Positions 44,708 to 52,987 of a stretch of DNA of 64,000 nucleotides are shown here, in pieces. The notes below the pieces were generated by a model. That model saw only the letters and a program-made list of their open reading frames with translations, was not told where the DNA came from and made no database searches. The DNA comes from Candidimonas humi. GTDB taxonomy: Bacteria; Pseudomonadota; Gammaproteobacteria; Burkholderiales; Burkholderiaceae_B. The DNA is taken from positions 1 through 64,000 of the forward strand of contig NZ_JAHTBN010000011.1 in assembly GCF_019166065.1 (NCBI RefSeq), given 5' to 3'. The position numbers and the translations under genes are program-made. Within the stretch, counting starts at the first letter, position 1. Every line of letters begins with the position of its first letter.

Positions 44708-45754
44708 ATGGCACTGATCCCGCAGCAGGAACTCGCCGCGCTGGCCGCGCAAGGGCTGGAGGCCGCCGGCGCCAGTCCGCGGGCCGCCCAGGCCGCAGCC
44801 CGCGCATTGGTCGCTGCCGACGCCCGGGGCCTGGCCTCGCATGGCGTCTCGCGCGTGCCGCAATACGCCACATTCTTGCGCAACGGCCGCACGCGCCGCG
44901 ACGCCATCGCCAAAGTCGCGCAGGCCCGCGGCGGCGCCTGCCTGATCGACGCCCAGTACGGCATGGCATTCGAAGCCTGCGAACTGGCCGTACACAGCAT
45001 CGTCGAGCGCGCCCGCGAATACGGCGTGGCCTGCGCCGCGGTGACCAACAGCAATCACTTCGGCGCTGCTGCCATCCACCTCGAGCCCGTCGCCGCTGCC
45101 GGCATGATCGGCCTGGCCTTCGGCAATTCGCCTGCCGCCATGCCCGCCTGGGGCGGCAAGACCCCGCTATTCGGCACCAACCCCATTGCCGCGGTCTTCC
45201 CGCGGCGCGGCGCCGAACCGGTGGTCATAGACCTGGCCCTGAGCGAAGCGGCGCGCGGCAAGATCATGGTCGCCGCCCGCGAGGGCAAGCCCATACCCTC
45301 CAACTGGGCGGTAGACCGCAACGGCCAGCCCACCACCGACGCCAAAGAAGCGCTGGCCGGCAGCATGCTGGCCATGGGCGGCGTCAAGGGCGCCATGCTG
45401 GCCCTGATGGTCGAACTGTTGGCCTGCTCCCTGAGCGGCGCCGCTTTCGGCTTCGAGGCCGATTCGTTCTTCACCGAAGAAGGCAACCAGCCGCGCCTGG
45501 GGCAGTTCTTCCTGGCCATAGACCCGGGCGCGCTGGCCGGCACCGACGTTTATTACGAACGCATCGAAACCCTGCTGGCCGCCATGCTGCAGGACGAACA
45601 AGTGCGCCTGCCCGGCGACCGGCGCCGCACATTGCGGGAACGCGCCGAGCGCGAGGGCATAGAGGTGCCCGACAATCTGTACAAGCAACTGCAGGAACTG
45701 GCCGGCGCCGCCAGCCCCGCAAACAGCAACGGCAACGGCAACGGCGGATCATGA
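44708..45754 (+). CDS. comC: (R)-sulfolactate dehydrogenase, ComC-like
   Basis: This 348-residue enzyme of the malate/L-lactate dehydrogenase (MDH2) family has DARGLASHGVSRVPQY, the NSNHFGAAAIHLEP segment with catalytic histidine, and GTNPIAAVFP. ComC interconverts sulfopyruvate and (R)-sulfolactate with NAD(P)H. With the SlcC-like enzyme it would convert the (S) enantiomer to the (R) form. It has a strong AAGGAG start signal. The C-terminus ends in a low-complexity NSNGNGNGGS tail, and the stop overlaps the next ATG by four bases. Confidence 0.82.
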   Translation: MALIPQQELAALAAQGLEAAGASPRAAQAAARALVAADARGLASHGVSRVPQYATFLRNGRTRRDAIAKVAQARGGACLIDAQYGMAFEACELAVHSIVERAREYGVACAAVTNSNHFGAAAIHLEPVAAAGMIGLAFGNSPAAMPAWGGKTPLFGTNPIAAVFPRRGAEPVVIDLALSEAARGKIMVAAREGKPIPSNWAVDRNGQPTTDAKEALAGSMLAMGGVKGAMLALMVELLACSLSGAAFGFEADSFFTEEGNQPRLGQFFLAIDPGALAGTDVYYERIETLLAAMLQDEQVRLPGDRRRTLRERAEREGIEVPDNLYKQLQELAGAASPANSNGNGNGGS

Positions 45755-46521
45755 TAGAAGCCTTGCAGCACCAGTTGCACTTGCTGCCGCCCGCCAGCCA
45801 TCTTGCCTTTGCCGCGGGCGCCATCCTGCTCGCCTATTGCATCTTCGGCCTGGCCGGCTTCGGCTCCTCCATCACCGCCGTACCCTTCCTGATCCAGGTG
45901 CTGCCGCTGCACACCGTGGTGTGCCTGATGCTGCTGATCGACCTGGTGCTGTGCACCGTGCTGAACCTGCGCGAACGCCGCCATGTCGATCTGCCCGAGC
46001 TCAAGCGGATATTGCCGGGCATACTGGCGGGCTCGTTCGTGGGCTTGCTGCTGCTGGTGCGCGCGCCGGCCAAGCCGCTGTTCCTGCTGCTGGGCCTGTT
46101 CGTCGTGGCGGTATTCCTGTGGAACAATGTGTTCAACCGCAAGACTACGCGGATATCGACCTGGCTGGCGCTGCCGCTGGGGCTGGGCGGCGGGGTCTTC
46201 ACGACCCTGTTCGGCACCGGCGGCCCGCTCTACACCATCTATATGGCCGGTCGCATCGACGACAAGCGCGCGCTGCGCTCCACGCTCGGGGTGCTGATCG
46301 GCACTACCGCGCTGATACGCCTGGCCATGTTCGCGGCGACCGGCCTGCTGTCCAATCCCGCGGTATATCGCCTTGCGCTGCTGGCGCTGCCGGTCGCCCT
46401 GGCCGGCTTCCTGCTGGGCAACCTGCTGCACGACAAGGTCTCGTCGCACGGCGTGAAAAAAGTAGTGTGGGTGATACTGCTGGTGGGCGGGGCCAGCGCC
46501 ATCTTCAAGGGCTTGTCCTGA
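45751..46521 (+). CDS. TSUP (TauE/SafE) family permease, probable sulfite exporter
   Basis: This 256-residue protein has about eight hydrophobic helices. The tandem TauE/SafE repeats are seen as FGLAGFGSSITAVPFLIQVLP (about residues 28-48) and GLGGGVFTTLFGTGGPLYTIYMAGR (about 145-169). Family members export sulfite, sulfoacetate or related anions. Desulfonation by SuyAB releases toxic sulfite, so export of sulfite is the likeliest job (the SuyZ role). Its ATG overlaps the comC stop (ATGA). Four GGGCTTG motifs run across and past its stop codon. Confidence 0.88.
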   Translation: MIEALQHQLHLLPPASHLAFAAGAILLAYCIFGLAGFGSSITAVPFLIQVLPLHTVVCLMLLIDLVLCTVLNLRERRHVDLPELKRILPGILAGSFVGLLLLVRAPAKPLFLLLGLFVVAVFLWNNVFNRKTTRISTWLALPLGLGGGVFTTLFGTGGPLYTIYMAGRIDDKRALRSTLGVLIGTTALIRLAMFAATGLLSNPAVYRLALLALPVALAGFLLGNLLHDKVSSHGVKKVVWVILLVGGASAIFKGLS

Positions 46522-46739
46522 TACGCGCCGATCCTGGCAGGGGCTTGCCCGATATGGGCTTGCTCTGATGCGGGCTTGTCCTTATACGGCCAGCCCCGAT
46601 GCGGACCAGGGCCATCGTCCGTCGCGCCACCGGGGCGGCGCATAGAGCAGCGGAGTACATAGGCCTTGGGGATTCGCCGCAGGCCGGGCGGCGAGCGGCG
46701 CGCCGCCCCAGGCCCGGCCTTGCCCGTGCGGCCTTGCGA

Positions 46740-47753
46740 TCAACTGCCGTTGGCGCCCTTCATATTGGGGAAGAACATGTCGCTCCATGAGGCAGGCTTG
46801 ACCTTGATACGGCCTGTCCGGTACATGAAGTCGACATACTTCATCGTGTTCTGGGGCGTCGTGGTGAACTTGACTTGCGGGTCGTTGAGGATTTTCTCGA
46901 AGAAACTGACCGGCTCCTTCGATTTGTTGAAGCGCACGTACAGTTCGGCTGCGCGCTTCTTGTCCTGGTTGATGTAGTCGATGGCGTGCTCGAAGGCCTT
47001 GAGGAAGGCGTCGTAGGTCTTGGGGTTTTCCTTGGCGAACTTGGACGAGGTCCAGATGACATTGAAGGTGTGCGGGCCGCCCGTGACGTCGTAGGAATTC
47101 AGCACCGTATGGATGCCGGGCCGGGCAAGCTCCATATACTGGTATGGTGGCGAGGTGAAGTGGGCGTCTATCGCCCCCTTGCCCGAAAGCATGGCGGCCA
47201 TGCCGTCGGGGTGCGACTGCGTCACCGTAAGCTTGTCCAGGCGCCCTTCCTGGCCCTTGCCGAAAGCCTGCTCGGCAGCCATTTGCAGCGTAATGGCCTG
47301 GATCGACACCTTGACCGCCGGCAGGGCAATGCGGTCCTTGTCGGTGAAGTCCTTGATGGTCTTCACGGCAGGGTTGCGCGTGGTCAACAGCAGCGGCATG
47401 GAATCCATGGCACAGACGGCCTTGACGTCCATATTGCCGCGGGTCTTGGCCCATAGCGTGACGAACGGCCCCACGCCGCCCGACGCGAACTGCAGGTCGC
47501 CCGACAAAATGGCATCGTTCATGACATTGCCGCCGGCGAACTTGGCCCATTTCACTTCGATATCGCCCAGCCCTTCGGCCTTGGCCTGTTTCTGGAGCAG
47601 GTGCTGGTCCTGCATGATCATGAGCGGCAGATAGGCAATGCCATATTGCTGGGCGACGTGCACTACCTTGATTTCCGCCGACGCACCGACGCTGGTGGCG
47701 GCAAGCAGCGCCGCCGCGGCCCAGGCGGGCCATCCGGTTTTCTTGAATTTCAA
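46740..47753 (-). CDS. NMT1/SsuA-type ABC receptor, probable sulfonate-binding protein
   Basis: This 337-residue periplasmic receptor has a signal peptide (residues 1-26, VGASA|EIK) and the NMT1/SsuA-like core with QQYGIAYLPLMIMQDQ, FASGGVGPFVTLWAKTRG and HFTSPPYQYMEL. It lies opposite to and at the end of the ABC/dehydrogenase run and is divergent from the GntR gene. It is the only receptor here that suits the SsuB/SsuC-type ATPase and permease, so I assign it to that importer. Having the receptor on the opposite strand is unusual and would let it be regulated separately. Confidence 0.88.
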   Translation of the reverse strand: MKFKKTGWPAWAAAALLAATSVGASAEIKVVHVAQQYGIAYLPLMIMQDQHLLQKQAKAEGLGDIEVKWAKFAGGNVMNDAILSGDLQFASGGVGPFVTLWAKTRGNMDVKAVCAMDSMPLLLTTRNPAVKTIKDFTDKDRIALPAVKVSIQAITLQMAAEQAFGKGQEGRLDKLTVTQSHPDGMAAMLSGKGAIDAHFTSPPYQYMELARPGIHTVLNSYDVTGGPHTFNVIWTSSKFAKENPKTYDAFLKAFEHAIDYINQDKKRAAELYVRFNKSKEPVSFFEKILNDPQVKFTTTPQNTMKYVDFMYRTGRIKVKPASWSDMFFPNMKGANGS

Positions 47754-48097
47754 TGTTGTCTCCTTTTTGATTTTCAGAAAGGCGCATTGCGCGCCCCGCT
47801 TACAACCCGTCCGGCATTGCGGGCCGGGCCATCAGGCCCGGTATGCGCCGGGATGTATGCTCACCCCGACACGCCCCCGACCTGGACGACTCATGGACAA
47901 AGAATTCGAAGAACCAGAAGCGGCGAATGCCGCACGGCATCCACCATATAGCATGCAGACGATGATATGCGACCCATCATAGGTGTTGGAAATATTGATG
48001 TCAACTATATGATGTGTATCAATCGAGCATTATTGCCTATAATCACGCAACCGGCCGGCGCCCGATTTGCCGCCGCTAAAATAGCGGCCCGACCATC
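47754..48097. other. Divergent regulatory region between the receptor and GntR genes
   Basis: These 344 bp contain no supported gene. The AT-rich portion 47980-48050 holds ATTGAT (47994-47999) facing ATCAAT (48018-48023) and, within it, GTCAACTATATGAT (48000-48013), which resembles the sequence in the suyA promoter. The likely promoters of the receptor and regulator lie here. The receptor ribosome-binding site is AAAAAGGAGA just before 47753. Confidence 0.6.
48000..48013. promoter_or_regulatory. Second copy of the GTCA-N6-TGAY near-palindrome
   Basis: GTCAACTATATGAT at 48000-48013 matches the reverse complement of the suyA-promoter element (GTCAACTAGATGAC) at 12 of 14 positions. It is flanked by ATTGAT and ATCAAT. 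It is a candidate operator for the GntR protein encoded at 48098. Confidence 0.58.
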
Positions 48098-48868
48098 ATG
48101 AATTACAACGACAAGACTGCATCGACCATGCGTGAATCCGCAGCCCCCCCGAGTGTCGGCCTGACTCTATACAAGCAGGTCAAGCGCCAGATGCTCGCCG
48201 GGCTCTCGGCGGGCGAATGGAAACCCGGCGAAGTCATTCCCGCCGAAAAGCAGCTAAGCCAGCGTTTCAAGGTATCCATAGGCACGCTGCGCAAGGCTAT
48301 CGACGAACTGGCCGCGGAAAACATCCTGATCCGCCACCAGGGCCGCGGCACCTTCGTCGCGATGCACAGCCGCGACCACCACCTGTTTCACTTCTTCAAT
48401 GTGATCAGGCACGACGGCGAGCGCACCGAACCGGCCATCACCCTGGAACGGTTCGCCAAGACCCGCGCCGACAAGCAAGTCTGCGACAAGCTCGGCATCG
48501 CCCACAGCGCCAAGGTTTTCACCTACACCAACCTGCTCAGCCTGCACGGCGCCCCGGTGGAGGTCGACGAGATCACCGTGCCCGAGGCGCTGTTCGCCGG
48601 GCTGAGCGAAGCCCAGCTGCGCACTCGCCCCAGCACCATCTACAGCCTGTACCAGACCGCCTTCGGGCTGAATGTCATCCACATCGAAGAGCGCGTGCGC
48701 GCCTGCGTCGCCGACCAGCGCCTCGCCGACTTGCTGCAAGTGCAGCCCGGCACCGCCCTGCTGCAGATCCATCGCACCGCGTTTTCCTATCACCACCAGC
48801 CGGTGGAATATCGCCTGTCGTACCTGAACACGCAGGAATACGAGTACGTGCCGAAGATGGCGCAGTGA
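48098..48868 (+). CDS. GntR-family regulator, HutC/UTRA subfamily
   Basis: This 256-residue regulator has an N-terminal winged helix (about residues 25-88: VIPAEKQLSQRFKVSIGTLRKAIDEL and HQGRGTFVA). The UTRA ligand-binding domain spans about residues 110-250 (TLERFAKTRADKQVCDKLGI, RPSTIYSLYQ, LLQIHRTAFSYHHQPVEYRLSY). It is divergent from the receptor and at the edge of the sulfolactate genes, so it is the likely pathway regulator. The effector is unknown but could be sulfolactate or sulfopyruvate. Confidence 0.92.
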   Translation: MNYNDKTASTMRESAAPPSVGLTLYKQVKRQMLAGLSAGEWKPGEVIPAEKQLSQRFKVSIGTLRKAIDELAAENILIRHQGRGTFVAMHSRDHHLFHFFNVIRHDGERTEPAITLERFAKTRADKQVCDKLGIAHSAKVFTYTNLLSLHGAPVEVDEITVPEALFAGLSEAQLRTRPSTIYSLYQTAFGLNVIHIEERVRACVADQRLADLLQVQPGTALLQIHRTAFSYHHQPVEYRLSYLNTQEYEYVPKMAQ

Positions 48869-48880
48869 ATCGGGGCCCCG

Positions 48881-49225
48881 TCAGGCTTGCGAAAACTGCC
48901 CGTGGGCTTCCATGGCGCGCAAGGAATACACATATGCCGCGCCGGCATTCAAGGCAATGGCCGTGCTCAGGGCATCGCCCAATTCGGCTTCCGTCACGCC
49001 GGCCTTGCGGGCGGCATTGGCATGGGCGGCAATGCAACTGTCGCATCGGGTAGTGACCGCGACGGCCAGCGCGATCAATTCGCGCGTCTTGGCATCGAGC
49101 GCCCCGTTTTCGGTCTGGGCCGCATTCAGGCCTTGAAAAGCAGCCAGAAGCTTGGGATTGTTCTTGGCCAAGGGTGCGGCTGCGGCACGCGTGTTTTCCA
49201 TTTGGGCGACCCAATTATTCAGCAT
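48881..49225 (-). CDS. AhpD-like / carboxymuconolactone decarboxylase-family protein
   Basis: This 114-residue all-helical protein has the redox motif CDSCIAAH (CxxC-xxx-H) of AhpD-type members, near residues 59-66. Such proteins reduce peroxiredoxins or handle reactive species; some act as gamma-carboxymuconolactone decarboxylases, but those lack this CxxC. The ATG at 49225 (MLNNWVAQ) is preferred because the extension upstream is not family-like. It is convergent with gntR, with only 12 bp between stops. Confidence 0.88.
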   Translation of the reverse strand: MLNNWVAQMENTRAAAAPLAKNNPKLLAAFQGLNAAQTENGALDAKTRELIALAVAVTTRCDSCIAAHANAARKAGVTEAELGDALSTAIALNAGAAYVYSLRAMEAHGQFSQA

Positions 49226-49485
49226 GATACGGCTTCCATTCCAGAGAGTAGTGAGAGAGTAGTTAATTGGCGGCGAATGAGCCGCCACCTAGAAAACAGT
49301 CAGAAAACCAAACCCGATGCGTCTTTCCAGGCCGCGGACAAGCTATGCGCCATACATTCCGTGCGATTTACGGTCACGACGGAATCCACGCGGCATCCGT
49401 GCCGGATCCGGAAAGCCGGAAATCGGGAAACCCATGCGAGAGCATGATCAAGCAGTCCGATCAACAAGCCCTCGCACGGACGCGC

Positions 49486-50454
49486 TCAGTGTGCCAGCGA
49501 GGCCAGGATCCCGGGGTCGATGTCATTGCGATAGCCGGCGATATCGTTGTCCACGTATGCCGCGAAACGCTGCCTGGGTATGTCGGCGACAGCGGCTCCG
49601 TCCTGTTGTATGACTTTGCGCACCTTGGGCTCTTTCAAGACCTCGGAAAGAGTCCTGGAGAGCTTGTCCAGGATTTCGGCAGGGGTGCCTTTGGGAGCTA
49701 CCAACCCATACCATTGCGTCACATTCACCGGCACGCCCAGCTCTTTGAACGTCGGCACATCGGGTATTACAGGCGAGCGCTTGTCGCCGGTAATCGCCAA
49801 CAAGCGCAGGATGCCGCCCTTGACCTGCCCGACCAGCGGCGGCGCCGTGACGAAGAAGCCCTCGATCTGGCCGCCGATCAGATCCGTGACGGCAGGCCCC
49901 GACCCGCTATACGGGACGTAGAGCATCTTCGCCTTGGATTTGAATTTCACCATCTCCATCACCATATGCGCGGCGCTGCTTGGCGATGTGGACCCTACAG
50001 TGATCTCTTTGTGCTTGGTATCGTCGAAAAACTGCTTGCCGCTCTTGAGCGGAGACTTGGCTGCCACGAACAGGCCATAGGGGGCCTCTACCGCCATCCC
50101 TATCATCGCGAAATCGCCGGGCGATTTATAAGGCAGCTTCGCGCCGCGCACGACGGGCGCAACCGCGACATTGCCGCTCATGGCCAATAACAAGGTATAT
50201 CCGTCCGGCGCGCTGCGGGCCACGGCCTCGGCGGCGATGTTCCCGCCCGCCCCCGGCTTGTTCTCGACGATTACCGGGTTGTTCAGGCGCTTGCTCAGGC
50301 CTTGTGCGAGCAGACGCCCATACAAGTCGCCGCCTCCGCCCGGAGGAAAGCCGACCACCAGCCTGATGGGCCGGCTCGGATAATTTGCCGCCATCGCCGG
50401 CCCCGCGCTGAAAACCAGGGCTGACAATAACGCTATTTTCAGGAATCTCGGCAT
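49486..50454 (-). CDS. Bug/TTT-family periplasmic solute receptor
   Basis: This 322-residue receptor has a signal peptide ending AMA|ANYP and the hallmarks RLVVGFPPGGGGDLYGR, VENKPGAGGNIA and APDGYTLL. Its gene is 81 bp downstream of the MmgE/PrpD gene on the same strand, so it probably binds the substrate of that pathway. The start at 50454 (MPRFLKIALL) gives a normal signal peptide. No membrane subunits are present. Confidence 0.92.
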   Translation of the reverse strand: MPRFLKIALLSALVFSAGPAMAANYPSRPIRLVVGFPPGGGGDLYGRLLAQGLSKRLNNPVIVENKPGAGGNIAAEAVARSAPDGYTLLLAMSGNVAVAPVVRGAKLPYKSPGDFAMIGMAVEAPYGLFVAAKSPLKSGKQFFDDTKHKEITVGSTSPSSAAHMVMEMVKFKSKAKMLYVPYSGSGPAVTDLIGGQIEGFFVTAPPLVGQVKGGILRLLAITGDKRSPVIPDVPTFKELGVPVNVTQWYGLVAPKGTPAEILDKLSRTLSEVLKEPKVRKVIQQDGAAVADIPRQRFAAYVDNDIAGYRNDIDPGILASLAH

Positions 50455-50535
50455 ATGTCTCCAGTAATGCACTGCACTCTCCTTTTTTGCGAAATTCAGT
50501 GGAAGCCGGATTAAAGGCGCCACGATCGGGGGTTG

Positions 50536-51903
50536 CTATCGATATACAAAGGCGGGTGGCGGCACGAGTTCTCGCGCATCATCCGCAAGCGCCTGCTCCG
50601 AGCACCAGGATGCGATCTCTCGAGCCCGCTGCTCCGTCAGCGTGGGCGCGAAGCTTTGCATTCTTGCCACCATCTGATCCCAATCCAGCGGATCTTCCGG
50701 GTCGCCTCGGCGGATTTCCTGAGTTGCGGTCAGCACTTGCCCATTCTTCATGGTGATGATTACCGTGCAGGGGCGACGCTGCGGATAGGCGGAGGCATAT
50801 TTCGGCTCGGCATGCACGCTTATGCGCGCCGCCAGCTCGTTCAAGCCGCTGCGATTGAAATCGGGCGCCTCGACTTCTTTTATGCCCAGTTGCCGAGTCA
50901 AGAGCAGGATCGCCACGCAATAGCGTGCCGAAAAGCAAGTCTCGGACGGCTTGCTCGGCCAGTCCACGCAGGCGATACGCAAGGCCTGCGGGAATATGGA
51001 TACGACTACCGATGCGATATGCGCCGGATCGATCGCATGGCGTTCGATCAATGCGGCGGTGGCGCCTATGGGCGTGAACAACTGTGCGCATGCGGGCCAG
51101 GGCTTGCTGGTCGTGGTATTTATCAGTTCATCCAGCCCCAGGTCTTCGTCGAGCCGCTGGAGCGGGCCATTGCCGTGCAGCAATGCGTGCATGCCCCTGG
51201 GGCCCGTCATGAATGCGCGCGCCCCCGGATACCCCGACTGCGCCGCGTATGCGGCAGTCATGCCGTTGCGAACCGCCATGGCCGGATGCAATACCTTGGA
51301 ATCCTGGGCGCCGTCGTCCATGAATTGCCATAGGCCGGCCGCCTGCGTTGCGGCTATGCCCAGGGCATCATGCAGCGTTTCGGCATTCGAGCCCAGCGCC
51401 ACGGCGGACGCTGCCGCGGCGCCCAGGGTTCCCGCGGTGGCGGTGGCGTGGAATTTCGTGGAGTGCTCGGCACCCAGGGCCTCCCCGGCCCTGATCGCCA
51501 TCTCGTATCCCGCCGCGATGGCAGCCGTGAAGCGGCGCCGGGTCATGCGCACAGTGCCGGCCATGGCCAATACCGGGGAAATTGCGACAATCCCCGGATG
51601 CAGCATCGCCGTACGATGCGCGTCGTCTATTTCGCGCAAATGCGCGATCCCTGCATTGCAGAACGCCGCGCCCAGCGGCGTCAGCCACAGGTCCGCGCCA
51701 AAGACCGGCGCGGACGCATCGCCCGGAAACAGCATCCGGGACAAGCCCCGCAAGCGCTCGGCCCCCTTCATCGCGGCGCCGGACCAGCCGGCAGTGAACC
51801 AGTCCAGCAACGCCAGGGCAACGCGATGCCGTGTCCTTGCAGAGAATTCTCCTTGCTCCAGCGAAGCAAGATATCCACACAGCGCGCTTTCCCGAGTTGC
51901 CAT
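50536..51903 (-). CDS. MmgE/PrpD-family protein (dehydratase, decarboxylase or epimerase)
   Basis: This 455-residue member of the MmgE/PrpD superfamily has LLDWFTAGWSGAAMKGAERL at the start, the HLREIDDAHRTAMLHPG active-site region, and FHATATAGTLGAAAASAVAL. The family includes 2-methylcitrate dehydratase, cis-aconitate decarboxylase and iminodisuccinate epimerase, and sequence alone does not decide. The pairing with an aspartase-superfamily lyase under the same IclR favours an epimerase-type role on an amino- or thio-dicarboxylate. The start codon lies only six bases from a TAAAAT hexamer and lacks a Shine-Dalgarno sequence. Confidence 0.88.
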   Translation of the reverse strand: MATRESALCGYLASLEQGEFSARTRHRVALALLDWFTAGWSGAAMKGAERLRGLSRMLFPGDASAPVFGADLWLTPLGAAFCNAGIAHLREIDDAHRTAMLHPGIVAISPVLAMAGTVRMTRRRFTAAIAAGYEMAIRAGEALGAEHSTKFHATATAGTLGAAAASAVALGSNAETLHDALGIAATQAAGLWQFMDDGAQDSKVLHPAMAVRNGMTAAYAAQSGYPGARAFMTGPRGMHALLHGNGPLQRLDEDLGLDELINTTTSKPWPACAQLFTPIGATAALIERHAIDPAHIASVVVSIFPQALRIACVDWPSKPSETCFSARYCVAILLLTRQLGIKEVEAPDFNRSGLNELAARISVHAEPKYASAYPQRRPCTVIITMKNGQVLTATQEIRRGDPEDPLDWDQMVARMQSFAPTLTEQRAREIASWCSEQALADDARELVPPPAFVYR

Positions 51904-51909
51904 AGTGAT

Positions 51910-51936
51910 ATTTTATTTAATGAAATTTATTTCATT
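51910..51936. promoter_or_regulatory. IclR operator candidate at the mmgE-like promoter
   Basis: AATGAAAT (51919-51926) and ATTTCATT (51929-51936) are perfect inverted repeats with a 2-base spacer. The 17-mer ATTTTATTTAATGAAAT (51910-51926) recurs exactly, as its reverse complement, at 52929-52945. It ends next to the mmgE-like start codon. Confidence 0.75.
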
Positions 51937-52109
51937 TAATGAATTTACTATGACACAAGTTTTCTCCGAATGCAATCGGAAGCAGCAGTGCTCGGGAAAT
52001 TTGGGCGCCCGGAAATCCGGCAGGCAGGCCGATCCGCCTTACCTGGACATAAATCCACCAGCCGCAGCGGTGCGGCGGCTATCCGCCAGCCGGCGGACGA
52101 TGAGCCGGC

Positions 52110-52823
52110 TCAGGCAGCAGTACGAGGGCGCGATGAAAACCCGTGTTCTTCCAGCAAGCTGACCGCGATGCCCGCGGCTTGTACTTGTTCTTCCGTGGTC
52201 TGCCGGTTCAGGATGCCGGTGATCTGTATGGCGCCCAGCAAGGCGCCATCGTGCTCGGAAATCGGCACCGACACAGAGGTAAGTTCGGGCGATCTTTCGG
52301 CGCGCGTAATCGCATAGCCCTTCGCCAGCACGTCATCCGTGATCGGGCTGCTGCGATCCGTGTAGGCACGCAACACATGGGACGCCGAGCCTCCCTCGGA
52401 CAAAGGAACGCGCGTGCCTACCTCGAAGACATAGCGGACGTCGCGGGAGACATTTTCCCGATACAGGCATACGCGCTGATCGCCCTCGCGGATATAAAAC
52501 GCCACGCTCTCCTGGGTCTGTTCCATGATCTTGCGCAGCACCGGCTGCACGCGCTGGCCCAGGTCGAAAGTCGTGCGATACAGCGCCCCCAGGCGCAAGA
52601 ATTTGTGCCCCGGAGCATACCGTCCGTCGAGGCCGCGCTGCACATAGCCATACTCGACAAAAGTGTTCAGCAGCCTGGAAAGAGTCGCCTTGTCCAGGCC
52701 CGTCATTGCCGCCAGCTCGCGCAAATGCAGGTGCAAATTCTGCTCAGAGAAGCATTCGAGGATTACCAGTCCGCGAGCTAATACCCCGGAAGGCGGATTG
52801 GGCGCTGGCGCGGCTTTGGGCAT
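52110..52823 (-). CDS. IclR-family transcriptional regulator
   Basis: This 237-residue regulator has an N-terminal winged helix (RGLVILECFSEQNLHLHLRELA, about residues 17-38; GLDKATLSRLLNTFVEYGYV) and a C-terminal IclR effector domain (SVAFYIREGDQRVCLYRENV, SVPISEHDGALLGAIQITG). It sits between two catabolic transcription units that carry the same 17-bp sequence in their promoters, so it is their likely regulator. The effector is probably the imported acid or a breakdown product. Confidence 0.93.
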   Translation of the reverse strand: MPKAAPAPNPPSGVLARGLVILECFSEQNLHLHLRELAAMTGLDKATLSRLLNTFVEYGYVQRGLDGRYAPGHKFLRLGALYRTTFDLGQRVQPVLRKIMEQTQESVAFYIREGDQRVCLYRENVSRDVRYVFEVGTRVPLSEGGSASHVLRAYTDRSSPITDDVLAKGYAITRAERSPELTSVSVPISEHDGALLGAIQITGILNRQTTEEQVQAAGIAVSLLEEHGFSSRPRTAA

Positions 52824-52909
52824 AGGCTTGTTACTCCATTTTCGGTTCGACCATCCAGGCCATTGGCGTCAATTTCCCTTGACACCCACATGGCGACACG
52901 CTACCTTAT

Positions 52910-52945
52910 ATTTTATTCAAAGAAACGTATTTCATTAAATAAAAT
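52910..52945. promoter_or_regulatory. IclR operator candidate upstream of the FAD-oxidase operon
   Basis: ATTTTATT (52910-52917) and AATAAAAT (52938-52945) are outer arms of a 36-bp imperfect palindrome pairing at 15 of 18 positions. The right half, ATTTCATTAAATAAAAT (52929-52945), is identical to the mmgE-promoter site read toward its gene. Confidence 0.75.
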
Positions 52946-52987
52946 TATTGCGGTTCAACCTCTTTCGCGACTTTCCCGCACACCACC

